Below, in pieces: positions 1-8,838 of a stretch of DNA of 64,000 bases. The position numbers were made by a program, and so were the translations under genes. The stretch is from Chitinophaga pinensis DSM 2588. GTDB taxonomy: Bacteria > Bacteroidota > Bacteroidia > Chitinophagales > Chitinophagaceae. The notes below the pieces were generated by a model. That model had not been told where the DNA came from. It was given only the letters and a program-made list of their open reading frames with translations, and ran no database searches. The stretch lies in contig NC_013132.1 in the NCBI RefSeq assembly GCF_000024005.1, positions 1,240,001-1,304,000 on the forward strand, in the 5' to 3' direction. Position 1 is the first letter of the stretch. Each line of letters starts with the position of its first letter.

Positions 1-2
1 TT

Positions 3-2792
3 TTTTCCTGGATGAGCATTTTATGCTTCGGACAGACCGCCGGCCTGGTGACCGGTAACATCGTCGATAAGAACCAGCATTTATCCCTGCCTGGTGCGAC
101 GCTAAAATTAAAACCAGGTAATCATTACACTGTTTCCAACCAGCAGGGTAAATTCGAATTCCTGGGTGTACCTGCAGGTACCTATACCCTGGAAGTAACT
201 TATATTGGTTATCAGACATTCACACAGGAAGTGACTGTTGCTTCCGGGAAAGCAACAGACCTGCAACTGAAACTTGAAGCTGGCGGTATTGCAGGTAAAG
301 AAGTGCTGGTAATCGGAGACCGTCTCCGTGGTCAGGCGAAAGCCCTCAATCAGCAGCGTAACAATCCTAATATTACTAATATCGTATCCGCTGACCAGAT
401 CGGTCGTTTTCCGGATGCAAACGTAGGTGATGCGATCAAGCGTATTCCTGGTATCACTATGCAGAATGACCAGGGTGAAGCCCGTAACATCATTATCCGT
501 GGTTTAGCGCCGGAACTGAACTCAGTGACCCTGAACGGTGACCGTATCCCTTCTGCTGAAGGTGATAACCGTCGTGTGCAGATGGACCTGATCCCTTCAG
601 ATATGGTACAGACCATCGAAGTGAATAAGACCCTGACACCTGACATGGACGCTGACGCGATCGGCGGTTCCGTAAACCTGGTAACCCGTGCAGCGCCAAA
701 CGGTCTGCGTGTATCTGCTACTGCTTCCGGTGGAGTAAACCCGATCCGTGGTAAAGCATTATATACCGGCGGACTGGTAGTGGCGAATCGTTTCTTCAAC
801 AACAAACTGGGTGCGGTAGTAAGTGCTTCTTATAATAATAATGACTATGGTTCCGATGATATGGAAGCTACCTGGAGTAAAGATGACTTCGGTAATGTTT
901 TTGTTTCTGAATCAGAAGTACGTAAATATAATGTACAGCGTATCCGTAGAAGTGCATCCGCAGCATTGGATTACAAGATCAATGCAAAGAACACGATCTA
1001 CGCTTCTGCTATGTACAACTGGCGCGATGACAGAGAAAACCGTTACCGCCTGCGTTTAACTGATATCGAACCTGAGTATGATGCGAATGACGCTATCACC
1101 GGTTATGTTGGTTCCATACGTCGTGAAACCAAAGGTGGTATCGATAATGGCCGTAACAAAAGCCGTCGTCTGGAAGACCAGCGCGTACAGAACTACTCCG
1201 TACGTGGTGAACACCTGCTGGGTAGCAAAGTAGACCTGGACTGGTCTGCCAGCTATTCAAGAGCAAGTGAAGACAGACCAAATGAGCGTTATATCGAGTA
1301 CCGTGCGGATGATGGTCCGGTGAGCCTGGACGTGAGCAATCCACGTTTCCCGCTGGCAACTGCGCCTAGTGTGAGAGATGAAGACTTCGGCTTCAAGTCC
1401 CTGTCAGAAAACCACGATTTTACCAAAGAAAACGAATATGGCTTCAAACTGAACCTGCGTTTCCCACTGAGCGTGGTACCTGGTCAGAAAGGCCGTCTGC
1501 GTGTTGGTACACGTCTGCGTCTGAAGGATAAAGAAAGGGTGAATAACTTCTTTGAATATGAGCCAACCACCGAATTCGGTAACCTGGCACAAATCTCCAA
1601 TATCAACATCAGCGGTAAAGGTTATCAGCCAGGTGAAAAATATGTACCGGGTACGTTTGTAGTAAATACTTTCCTGGGTGCACAGCAACTGGATGACGCT
1701 TCTAAATTTGAGAAGAACGATAACCCTGCTGAATACCTCGCGGTAAACTTCAACGCAAAAGAAAGGATCTCTGCCGGTTATATCCGCTGGGATCAGGACC
1801 TGACCAGCAAACTGTCTGTGATTGCAGGTGTACGTGTTGAGAACACACACATCAATTATGAAGGTAACGTAGTAGCTGAAGAAGAAGATCTGGAAGGACA
1901 ACGTAAAGTAACCAACAGTTACACAAACGTGCTGCCTGGCGTTACATTCAAATACAATGTAAATAGTGATCTGGTACTGCGTGCAGCAGCAACAACTTCT
2001 ATCGCGCGTCCTAACTACTATGACATCGCTCCTTATGTAAGCAGTGTTGCTGATGATGCAGAACTGAGTGCAGGTAACCCATCTCTGAAAGCAGCTTATG
2101 CATGGAACTTCGACCTGATGGCTGAGCAGTATTTCAAATCAGTAGGTATCCTGTCCGGAGGACTGTTTTATAAGAGCATCAGCGACTTTATCTACACTTA
2201 CAGAGATAATGCTTACACTACTGAGAAATTTGCAGCTGATTATAAAGACGTAGCTACCAACCCGATCCCTGCCGGTGAAGAGTGGGTATACAAACAGGCG
2301 CGTAACGGCGATAATGTAAGAGTATATGGTTTTGAAGTTGCATTACAACGTCAGCTGGATTTCCTGCCAGGTTTCCTGAAAGGCTTCGGTGTGTATGTAA
2401 ATTATACTTATACCAAATCTAAAGCAGACGGTATTTACAATGCGGATGGCGACAAACGTGACAATGTATCTTTACCAGGTACTGCTCCTCATATGTTCAA
2501 TGCTTCCCTGTCTTATGAGAACCCTCGTTTCACGGCAAGACTGTCCGGTAACTATACCGCTTCTTACCTGGATGAACTGGGTGGTGATGATTTTGACGAT
2601 CGTTTTTATGATAAACAATTCTTCCTGGATCTGAATGCTTCTTTCAAGCTGACGAAGACTTTAAGAGTATTCGGTGAAGCAAACAACCTGACTAACCAGC
2701 CACTGCGCTACTATCAGGGTATTTCTTCCAGGACTATGCAGGCAGAATACTATCGTCCGAGATACAACTTCGGCGTGAAGTTCGACTTGTAG
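3..2792 (+). CDS. TonB-dependent receptor (5' end cut by window edge)
   Basis: Outer-membrane active transporter for a large ligand, driven by TonB. The frame is already open at the left edge and the residues before the first ATG (base 12) look like the end of a signal peptide, so the true start lies outside the window. In order: a carboxypeptidase-regulatory-like domain (about residues 15-90 counted from the ATG at base 12), a plug domain with FPDANVGDAIKRIPGI and IIIRGL motifs (about 115-225), then a long 22-strand-type barrel ending in an aromatic-rich strand (YNFGVKFDL). The FPDANVGDA plug signature is that of the Xanthomonas/Caulobacter-type receptor subfamily. The phytase gene starts 29 bases downstream on the same strand, so the ligand may be an inositol phosphate or related phosphate ester; that is inference from position only. 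No SusD partner is visible in the window. Confidence 0.93.
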   Translation, partial: FSWMSILCFGQTAGLVTGNIVDKNQHLSLPGATLKLKPGNHYTVSNQQGKFEFLGVPAGTYTLEVTYIGYQTFTQEVTVASGKATDLQLKLEAGGIAGKEVLVIGDRLRGQAKALNQQRNNPNITNIVSADQIGRFPDANVGDAIKRIPGITMQNDQGEARNIIIRGLAPELNSVTLNGDRIPSAEGDNRRVQMDLIPSDMVQTIEVNKTLTPDMDADAIGGSVNLVTRAAPNGLRVSATASGGVNPIRGKALYTGGLVVANRFFNNKLGAVVSASYNNNDYGSDDMEATWSKDDFGNVFVSESEVRKYNVQRIRRSASAALDYKINAKNTIYASAMYNWRDDRENRYRLRLTDIEPEYDANDAITGYVGSIRRETKGGIDNGRNKSRRLEDQRVQNYSVRGEHLLGSKVDLDWSASYSRASEDRPNERYIEYRADDGPVSLDVSNPRFPLATAPSVRDEDFGFKSLSENHDFTKENEYGFKLNLRFPLSVVPGQKGRLRVGTRLRLKDKERVNNFFEYEPTTEFGNLAQISNINISGKGYQPGEKYVPGTFVVNTFLGAQQLDDASKFEKNDNPAEYLAVNFNAKERISAGYIRWDQDLTSKLSVIAGVRVENTHINYEGNVVAEEEDLEGQRKVTNSYTNVLPGVTFKYNVNSDLVLRAAATTSIARPNYYDIAPYVSSVADDAELSAGNPSLKAAYAWNFDLMAEQYFKSVGILSGGLFYKSISDFIYTYRDNAYTTEKFAADYKDVATNPIPAGEEWVYKQARNGDNVRVYGFEVALQRQLDFLPGFLKGFGVYVNYTYTKSKADGIYNADGDKRDNVSLPGTAPHMFNASLSYENPRFTARLSGNYTASYLDELGGDDFDDRFYDKQFFLDLNASFKLTKTLRVFGEANNLTNQPLRYYQGISSRTMQAEYYRPRYNFGVKFDL

Positions 2793-2821
2793 TTTATTGT
2801 TTTCTTAAATAGATAAGATAC

Positions 2822-3874
2822 ATGTTAAAGAATATATTGGCGCCTTTAAGCGGTCTCGTAATATTTGGCGCCTGCCAGGTGAATTCAGCAAAAACTGTTG
2901 TAAGACAGGATGGTATCAAGCCGGTAGTGGTTACACAGGAAACAGGCCATGATACAGACGATCCTGCCATCTGGATCAATAAAGCAGATACATTGAAAAG
3001 CCTCATCATCGGCACCGATAAGAATAGTGATGGAGGATTGTATGCCTTTGATCTTGAGGGGAAAATTGTCAACAAGGTATTGGGTTTAAAACGCCCGAAC
3101 AATGTGGACATCGCTTACGGCTTCAAATTGAATGGTCAGCCGGTGGATATTGCCGTACTGACAGAACGTGAAACAAATACGATCCGCATATTTCGTCTGC
3201 CTGAGCTGACGCCGGTTGATGGTGGTGGTATACCGGTATTCGAGGGGGAAAAAGAACGCGCTCCGATGGGAGTAGCGATGTACACCCGTCCGGAAGATGC
3301 CGCTATTTTCGCCATTGTCGGCCGCAAGAGTGGTCCTGCTGAAGGATATCTCTGGCAATACCGCCTTGTGGATGAAAACGGGGTAGTAAAGGGCCGCCTG
3401 GTACGAAAATTCGGCGCTTACAGCGGTAAAAAAGAGATAGAATCTATTGCGGTGGATAACAAGCTGGGATACGTTTATTATTCTGATGAAACGGTTGGCG
3501 TACGTAAGTATTTAGCTGATCCGGCGAAATGGGAGAATAAGGAACTGGCATTGTTTGCCAAAGAAGGATTTGTTTCTGATCATGAGGGTATTTCCATTTA
3601 CCCGACATCTGATTCGACAGGATATTTATTGGTATCCAATCAGCAGAATAATTCATTCATGATTTACAGAAGAGAGGGTGAAAATGGAGCAGCGAATGAA
3701 CATAAACTAATGGCAGAGGTACCGGTATCTACACTGGAGAGCGATGGTTCAGAAGTGACGGCTGTTCCGCTGGGAAGTAAATTCCCGAAGGGAATGTTTG
3801 TCGCCATGAGCAATGGAAGAGTATTCCATTATTATTCCTGGGAAGATATACAAGCGAAGATCAAAGAAAAATAG
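2822..3874 (+). CDS. beta-propeller phytase (3-phytase) lipoprotein
   Basis: Predicted to release phosphate from phytate or related organophosphates with calcium at the active site, as in beta-propeller phytases (PF02333 family). The N-terminus has a lipoprotein signal with lipobox FGAC (Cys17 or so), so it should be anchored in the outer membrane or periplasmic face. Family signatures include the HDTDDPAIW block near residue 45, repeated propeller blades such as IIGTDKNSDGGLYAFDL and RPNNVDIAYGF, and ESIAVD near the middle. The length of 350 residues is typical. It follows the TonB receptor after 29 bases and is closed by a strong bidirectional terminator, so the two probably form one phosphate-acquisition operon. 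No Pho-box-like site was identified because the operon start is outside the window. Confidence 0.92.
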   Translation: MLKNILAPLSGLVIFGACQVNSAKTVVRQDGIKPVVVTQETGHDTDDPAIWINKADTLKSLIIGTDKNSDGGLYAFDLEGKIVNKVLGLKRPNNVDIAYGFKLNGQPVDIAVLTERETNTIRIFRLPELTPVDGGGIPVFEGEKERAPMGVAMYTRPEDAAIFAIVGRKSGPAEGYLWQYRLVDENGVVKGRLVRKFGAYSGKKEIESIAVDNKLGYVYYSDETVGVRKYLADPAKWENKELALFAKEGFVSDHEGISIYPTSDSTGYLLVSNQQNNSFMIYRREGENGAANEHKLMAEVPVSTLESDGSEVTAVPLGSKFPKGMFVAMSNGRVFHYYSWEDIQAKIKEK

Positions 3875-3887
3875 ACAGGGAAATACG

Positions 3888-3931
3888 AAAGCAGGAAGGC
3901 GTCCGCTACATAGTGGACGCCTTCCTGCTTT
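3888..3931. terminator. bidirectional intrinsic terminator
   Basis: A long inverted repeat pairs 3891-3907 with 3912-3928 (GCAGGAAGGCGTCC paired with GGACGCCTTCCTGC at its base). It is preceded by AAA and followed by TTTT, so it can stop the phytase transcript and the convergent SdpI-like gene. Confidence 0.9.
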
Positions 3932-3944
3932 TGTATACATATCG

Positions 3945-4277
3945 TTATTTTAACTGTTTTTCTGTAAAGAGGAAGATGACTATACCACCTGCTAGTGCTG
4001 ATACGGCTGTCAATACGCCCATTATGGCCTGATTGAACGCGAAGAAAGAGAGGATTAACCCAAGCAGCATAAGGCCCAGGCCTGCTTTCAGCATGACGCT
4101 ATTGGAATACTGATTAGCCAGTTGCCAGTTTTCTTCATTTTCCATTGATTTCCGGGTACGGTATCCGTAAACGGGATTGATCTTTTTCGGCGGAAACTGT
4201 TTGCTGATCAATGCGGCCAGCACGAAAACAATACCTGTCAAAAAGGGGGAGATCAATAAGCTGCTGATTGAGAACAT
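3945..4277 (-). CDS. SdpI family small membrane protein
   Basis: Small integral membrane protein of 110 residues with three predicted hydrophobic segments (about 5-24, 62-80 and 84-103). Between the first two lies the cytoplasmic motif NPVYGYRTRKSMENEENW, characteristic of the SdpI/YhfL family (PF13630). In Bacillus the namesake SdpI gives immunity to a killing peptide; many relatives have no known role, and no toxin gene is visible nearby. It starts 19 bases after the amidase gene on the same strand and is probably co-transcribed with it. The family assignment is good; the function is not known. Confidence 0.85.
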   Translation of the reverse strand: MFSISSLLISPFLTGIVFVLAALISKQFPPKKINPVYGYRTRKSMENEENWQLANQYSNSVMLKAGLGLMLLGLILSFFAFNQAIMGVLTAVSALAGGIVIFLFTEKQLK

Positions 4278-4296
4278 AGGCGTGCAATTTTATGGA

Positions 4297-6033
4297 TTAT
4301 TTACCTGCATCCTGCAGAAAATCCTTCAGTCCCTGTACGATCTTTTCTGTTAACACCAAGCGGAAGTTTTCATCCAGGATGCGGATTTCATCTTCCGGAT
4401 AGCTCAGGAACAGGGTCTCTATCAATGCCGAGGGCATTTCTGTAGGCATGTTTAGAATGAAATTGAAGTTAGCATTATTCTTAAAGTCAGCCAAGCCCGT
4501 TTCCAGCAGCCGGTTATGTAAGTACCGGTTCAATGGTTCACAGAAGGGGTATTTATAGTAATTCGCTGTTCCTTTTACATCTACCGGATTGACAGAGGAG
4601 TTCATATGAATGCTCAGCAGCAGATCCGGCGCGAGTTGACGGTAATTGTATAATCTCGCCTGGTTGTCTACAAATACATCGCTCATGCGTGTAGTAATGA
4701 CTTTAGCGCCTTCTTTTTCCAGGGCGGCTTTTACCAGCAGGGTAAGGTTCAGTGCCAGTTGTTTTTCAGCAATACCCATTGCACCGGCAGTACCGACATT
4801 GCCTCCACCGTGACCTGCGTCGAGGCCGATAGTCAGATTTTTTAACTGCAGGTCAGCTGGCTGATGTTTGATGCGGATGGTCAGGCGATTGCTGTCGGCA
4901 TAAAAGATCTTATATCCCCAGGGCTGTTTATGGGCCAGGGAAATGTTGATCCGGAATACCTCCGGATTTATCTGCTTCCAGTCTATCCGGCTGATCTCTC
5001 CGGTACCTTCAGAAGAAGGGAGGAAGCCTGGTTCTGATACGACGCCGTGTATATCTACGATTACTTTCCCCGGGTTGACCTCCTGTGTGGAAAGGTAGGG
5101 GAGTTTATCTGCCAGTCCGATGGAGATATAGTCAAACTGTTTATCACTCCATACCCTTGCTTCATTGACAATACTCTGCGGTACAGGTTCTGTCAATGTC
5201 ATCGTATCTACGAGTCCTTCAGGAATATATGCATACTGATACTTACTCAGTTTTACGCGGTAATGGCTGCCTTCTCTGCCGGAGATATGTAACAGGACAT
5301 TTCTGTCCAGGTAGCCCATTTTTTCAGGTCCGAGGCGGTCGCCGTCGGGCGTGATGGTCAGGTAGCACTGATCATCGATGGTGCGTGCATATAGTTCGGT
5401 ATTACGCAGATAGGTATAACGGAAACTACCAGGTAATACGGCTGTCTGTCCTTTGTATTTCAGTGATACGTTGATCTTTCCGTCCAGCATGGAGTCAGCT
5501 TCCGTCATGACATGGTAGCCGGCATAATAGCCAGGGATACCACCTGATTGTGCAGCCGGCAGTTCCGCGATGGGAGCGCCGTTGAACCAGCTGGCCTGAC
5601 CGTCTGGATAGCCTTTCATGCGTACCCGTAAGGTATCCCCTGCGGAAAGCGTGGTATTGGTCTTAGGAGAGATGGTAACGTTATCGATCCGGAAGGAGGG
5701 CGTTACCCTTGCTGGCGGAAGTGTCGTGAAATAGATGTTGTAGGTGCGGGAAACGAATTTGCCGGTGCTGTCGGTGGAGGAGAGCACGTAGGTATTTCTC
5801 CCTGGTTTTGCTTCACGTTTGATCGCGAAGACGCCATTGGGGTATACGTGAATGCTGTCGTTGTTGAGCAGTACCTTACAGCCTACGCAGGTGCGTCCTG
5901 ACCAGTATTGCTTTGAGCTGCCGGTATTAATTTCTGTCCTGAGTGGCTGCGCCATTTTCAGGAACGCCTGTGCATGTAATTGCAGACCTGTGTATGCTGT
6001 TTGTAACAGTAGTAGTAATGCGAATCTCCTCAT
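4297..6033 (-). CDS. N-acetylmuramoyl-L-alanine amidase (Amidase_3)
   Basis: Periplasmic zinc hydrolase predicted to cut the amide bond between muramic acid and the stem peptide during cell-wall turnover or septum splitting. A signal peptide ends near residue 21 (LQLHAQA). A long N-terminal region (about 25-395) carries beta-rich and SH3-like stretches that may bind wall or partner proteins. The C-terminal catalytic domain begins at about 400 with GLDAGHGG, followed by the zinc ligands in GIAEKQ, LLSIHMN and the catalytic Glu in ALIETLF. Its 578 residues make it longer than most AmiC-type enzymes, because of the N-terminal part. It leads a two-gene unit with the SdpI-like gene. A near-match to the -7 element lies just upstream on the minus strand (around 6044-6052). 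Confidence 0.92.
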   Translation of the reverse strand: MRRFALLLLLQTAYTGLQLHAQAFLKMAQPLRTEINTGSSKQYWSGRTCVGCKVLLNNDSIHVYPNGVFAIKREAKPGRNTYVLSSTDSTGKFVSRTYNIYFTTLPPARVTPSFRIDNVTISPKTNTTLSAGDTLRVRMKGYPDGQASWFNGAPIAELPAAQSGGIPGYYAGYHVMTEADSMLDGKINVSLKYKGQTAVLPGSFRYTYLRNTELYARTIDDQCYLTITPDGDRLGPEKMGYLDRNVLLHISGREGSHYRVKLSKYQYAYIPEGLVDTMTLTEPVPQSIVNEARVWSDKQFDYISIGLADKLPYLSTQEVNPGKVIVDIHGVVSEPGFLPSSEGTGEISRIDWKQINPEVFRINISLAHKQPWGYKIFYADSNRLTIRIKHQPADLQLKNLTIGLDAGHGGGNVGTAGAMGIAEKQLALNLTLLVKAALEKEGAKVITTRMSDVFVDNQARLYNYRQLAPDLLLSIHMNSSVNPVDVKGTANYYKYPFCEPLNRYLHNRLLETGLADFKNNANFNFILNMPTEMPSALIETLFLSYPEDEIRILDENFRLVLTEKIVQGLKDFLQDAGK

Positions 6034-6053
6034 AGTCCCGCGACAAAGTAATC

Positions 6054-6086
6054 AAAAAAAATGCCATCCGCTCTTACGGATGGCAT
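6054..6086 (-). terminator. intrinsic terminator of the acyl-CoA dehydrogenase gene
   Basis: The inverted repeat ATGCCATCCG (6061-6070) and CGGATGGCAT (6077-6086) has a six-base loop. On the minus strand it is followed by a run of seven T, which fits termination of the dehydrogenase transcript ending at 6118. Confidence 0.88.
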
Positions 6087-6117
6087 TCGAAAGTATTGAA
6101 AAATTGCGATGGTCAGC

Positions 6118-7911
6118 TTACCAGGCGTATTTATTTTCTGCGATTAATTTATCGGCTATACGTCTGCGTGCATCCCTTGTATTGAAAGGAGCCGTTTTAG
6201 TAAAGCGTTTGATACCGAGTAGCATCATCCGTTGTTCGTCGCCGCTACCGAATGAATTGATCGCATCTTTTCCATATTTGTTGATACGGTCAGCCGCGTC
6301 ATTGATGTAGGTGCGAACGATGTCGGCCTGTAATGCGTTGACTGTTTCGCCTTCCAGTTCTATGCGTTTCAGGAGACGTAAGAGGGCGCTTTCAGCCGCG
6401 AAGGTTTCGATCGCCATATCAGCAATGTTCATGAGTATTTCCTGCTCATTCTGGAGGTTCTGCATGAGTTTCTGTACAGCGCCACCAGCTACGAGTAAGA
6501 TGGCTTTTTTGAAGTTGGCGACCACCTTCTTTTCCGCGGCAAAAGGTGTTTCGTCTTCGTTACCGAAATCAGGAATGCTCATGAGTTCTTTCATGACATT
6601 CATGGCGGGGTTCATGAGATCGAGCCGACCTTTTAAAGCACGTTTCAGGGTCATATCCAGGGCCAGGAGACGGTTGATCTCGTTGGTACCTTCGAATATG
6701 CGGTTGATACGGCTATCGCGGTATGCTTTGGAAATAACGTATTCATCGCTGAAACCGTTACCACCGTGGATCTGCACACCTTCATCCACGGAGAAGTCCA
6801 GTGCTTCAGAACCGGCTACTTTCAGGATAGCGCATTCTACGGCATATTCTTCGGCAGCACCCAGCAGGGCTTCTGCGAATGGTTTGCCGGCAGCGAGGAG
6901 TTCTTTTTCTTTATCGTCAATGAGCTGTGCGGTACGATAGAGGGCTGACTCGCATACCCAGTTCCGGATCACCATTTCACCCAGTTTATGTTTGATAGCG
7001 CCGAAATTGGCGATGGGCTGTTTGAACTGCTCGCGGGTATTGGCATACTGTACGGTGATGCTGGTAACGTTTTTAGCAGCGCCGACAGCGGCAGCGCAGA
7101 GTTTCAGACGGCCGATGTTCAGGATATTGAAGGCGATCAGGTGACCTTTACCGATTTCTCCGAGTACGTTTTCCACGGGTACCTGGGCATCCTGGAAATA
7201 GATCTGCCTGGTGGAAGATCCTTTGATACCCATTTTATGTTCTTCAGCACCCAGGGTGAAGCCGGGAGTATCTTTATCTACGATGAATGCGGTGAACTGT
7301 TCGCCGTCGATCTTTGCAAAGACGGTGAATACATCTGCGAAGCCGGAATTGGTGATCCAGCATTTCTGGCCGTTCAGTATATAGAATTTTCCATCTGCAG
7401 ACAGTTTCGCAGTTGTCTTGGCGCTGAGGGCATCTGAACCGGAATTGGGTTCGGTCAGTGCATAAGCGCCTTTCATTTGTCCGCTGCCGAGGAAAGGAAT
7501 GTATTTCTGTTTTTGGGCTTCTGTACCGAAGTACAGGATAGGGAGAGAACCGATACCCGTATGTGCTGCCATTGCTACTGAGAAGGAATGGCCGGCGCCA
7601 AGAGCTTCATTGATCAGGGTAGCAGTGACGAAGTCTTTTCCGAGTCCGCCGTATTCTTCCGGAAATGCTGCGCCCAGCAGGCCCAGTTCACCCGCTTTAT
7701 CCAGCAGGGAAGGCATGAGTCCTTCTTCCAGTTTATCAATACGGTCCAGTACGGGAGAAACTTCTTTGGTTACAAACTGCTCTGCCATTTCTCTGATCAT
7801 ACGTTGTTCTTCAGAGAAATCTTCCGGGGTAAAGACTTCGTTGGCAGGGGTTTCTTTAACGAGGAATTCCACGCCTTTCAGGGCGTGTTTGTTATCAACT
7901 GTAGCGTCCAT
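6118..7911 (-). CDS. acyl-CoA dehydrogenase, long VLCAD-like form
   Basis: FAD enzyme predicted to introduce the alpha-beta double bond into acyl-CoA in fatty-acid or branched-chain oxidation. The core dehydrogenase spans roughly residues 30-420: N-terminal helices with EEYGGLG, the FAD/substrate segment YALTEPNSGSDA, WITNSGFADVF, and the C-terminal FEGTNEINR motif, whose Glu is the expected catalytic base. A further 170 or so residues form the extra C-terminal domain seen in very-long-chain type enzymes, matching the total of 597. The gene is monocistronic, with its own terminator. The fused isobutyryl-CoA mutase at 35.8-39.1 kb acts on related acyl-CoAs, but a functional link is only a guess. 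Confidence 0.93.
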   Translation of the reverse strand: MDATVDNKHALKGVEFLVKETPANEVFTPEDFSEEQRMIREMAEQFVTKEVSPVLDRIDKLEEGLMPSLLDKAGELGLLGAAFPEEYGGLGKDFVTATLINEALGAGHSFSVAMAAHTGIGSLPILYFGTEAQKQKYIPFLGSGQMKGAYALTEPNSGSDALSAKTTAKLSADGKFYILNGQKCWITNSGFADVFTVFAKIDGEQFTAFIVDKDTPGFTLGAEEHKMGIKGSSTRQIYFQDAQVPVENVLGEIGKGHLIAFNILNIGRLKLCAAAVGAAKNVTSITVQYANTREQFKQPIANFGAIKHKLGEMVIRNWVCESALYRTAQLIDDKEKELLAAGKPFAEALLGAAEEYAVECAILKVAGSEALDFSVDEGVQIHGGNGFSDEYVISKAYRDSRINRIFEGTNEINRLLALDMTLKRALKGRLDLMNPAMNVMKELMSIPDFGNEDETPFAAEKKVVANFKKAILLVAGGAVQKLMQNLQNEQEILMNIADMAIETFAAESALLRLLKRIELEGETVNALQADIVRTYINDAADRINKYGKDAINSFGSGDEQRMMLLGIKRFTKTAPFNTRDARRRIADKLIAENKYAW

Positions 7912-7971
7912 CCTGAATTTTTTTTGGTCCTATTGTAATTTACTTGTTTTAGTGCAAACGGCAAAAGTTGA

Positions 7972-7979
7972 TACATTTG
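7972..7979 (+). promoter_or_regulatory. -7 promoter element TACATTTG
   Basis: Perfect match to the Bacteroidota -7 consensus TAnnTTTG. It ends only four bases before the ATG of the following hydrolase, so the transcript would start at or inside the start codon (see findings). Confidence 0.55.
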
Positions 7980-7983
7980 TAAC

Positions 7984-8787
7984 ATGTCGTCCTTTTTCCT
8001 GCCATATCTGAAAAGCCGTTTTCATACCATTCGTGATGGAACAGGAGAGGAATTGCTGATATGTTTGCATGGTTTTGGAGAGAATGCGGAGAGTTTCAGC
8101 CGTTTACATTATACCCTGGGAGGGTATTTTACGATTGTGTCACTGGACCTTCCACTGCATGGAAAAACGGAGTGGCTGGAAGAGCGGCCATTTTCTATGG
8201 ATGATCTGAAAGCAGTAATATTACTCATTCTGCAACATTACCGCTTTAAGACCTTTTCCCTGATGGGGTATAGTATGGGAGGACGGGTAGCCCTCTGCGT
8301 TGTGCAATTACTGGCTGAAAGGATTGACCGGCTTTACCTGCTGGCGCCCGACGGGCTTAAAGATAACCGCTGGCATATGTTTGCCACACAAACCAATATG
8401 GGCAACAAGCTGTTTAAGCACTGTACCTATCATCCACAGTTATTTTTCGGTTTGCTGCGCACCTGGCGTTCCTTACGTTTTATCAGTCGGGGACTGCATA
8501 AATTCACGTTCAACAGTATGAATACGCTGGAAAAGCGGGAGAGGGTGTATTTTGTGTGGACATGTATGGGACAGATGATGCCGGACCGGGAATTGTGTAA
8601 ACAGCAACTGAAAAAATACCGTATCAGCACATTGTTGCTTTTCGGGAAGTATGACCGCGTTATTCCTCCCATATTGGGTGTACGGTTTATGGATGGCACA
8701 TTCCCCTGTGAGATGCAGGTGCTGGAAAGAGGACACCAGCTGATCAGTGAAGATGCCGCGGAAGTGATCCGGGCATATAGTTTTTAA
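7984..8787 (+). CDS. alpha/beta-fold hydrolase
   Basis: Predicted serine esterase or lipase-type hydrolase of 267 residues with no signal peptide, so probably cytoplasmic. The oxyanion-side motif LHGFGE is near residue 28, the nucleophile elbow GYSMGG near 98, and the late catalytic His in ERGHQLISED near 250, with Asp in GKYDRVIP near 222. A cap region of about 80 residues lies between. The substrate cannot be read from the sequence. The gene is divergent from the acyl-CoA dehydrogenase and is followed after 51 bases by a glycosyltransferase. Confidence 0.87.
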   Translation: MSSFFLPYLKSRFHTIRDGTGEELLICLHGFGENAESFSRLHYTLGGYFTIVSLDLPLHGKTEWLEERPFSMDDLKAVILLILQHYRFKTFSLMGYSMGGRVALCVVQLLAERIDRLYLLAPDGLKDNRWHMFATQTNMGNKLFKHCTYHPQLFFGLLRTWRSLRFISRGLHKFTFNSMNTLEKRERVYFVWTCMGQMMPDRELCKQQLKKYRISTLLLFGKYDRVIPPILGVRFMDGTFPCEMQVLERGHQLISEDAAEVIRAYSF

Positions 8788-8838
8788 TCAATCAACAACA
8801 ACATACCATCCGCTGCGGACTACACCAGCCGCAGCCTA

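Noticed and set aside
6311..6940. 209-codon plus-strand frame opposite the acyl-CoA dehydrogenase
   Set aside because: Ser/Arg-rich low-complexity translation with no domain; it mirrors the codon pattern of the real gene.
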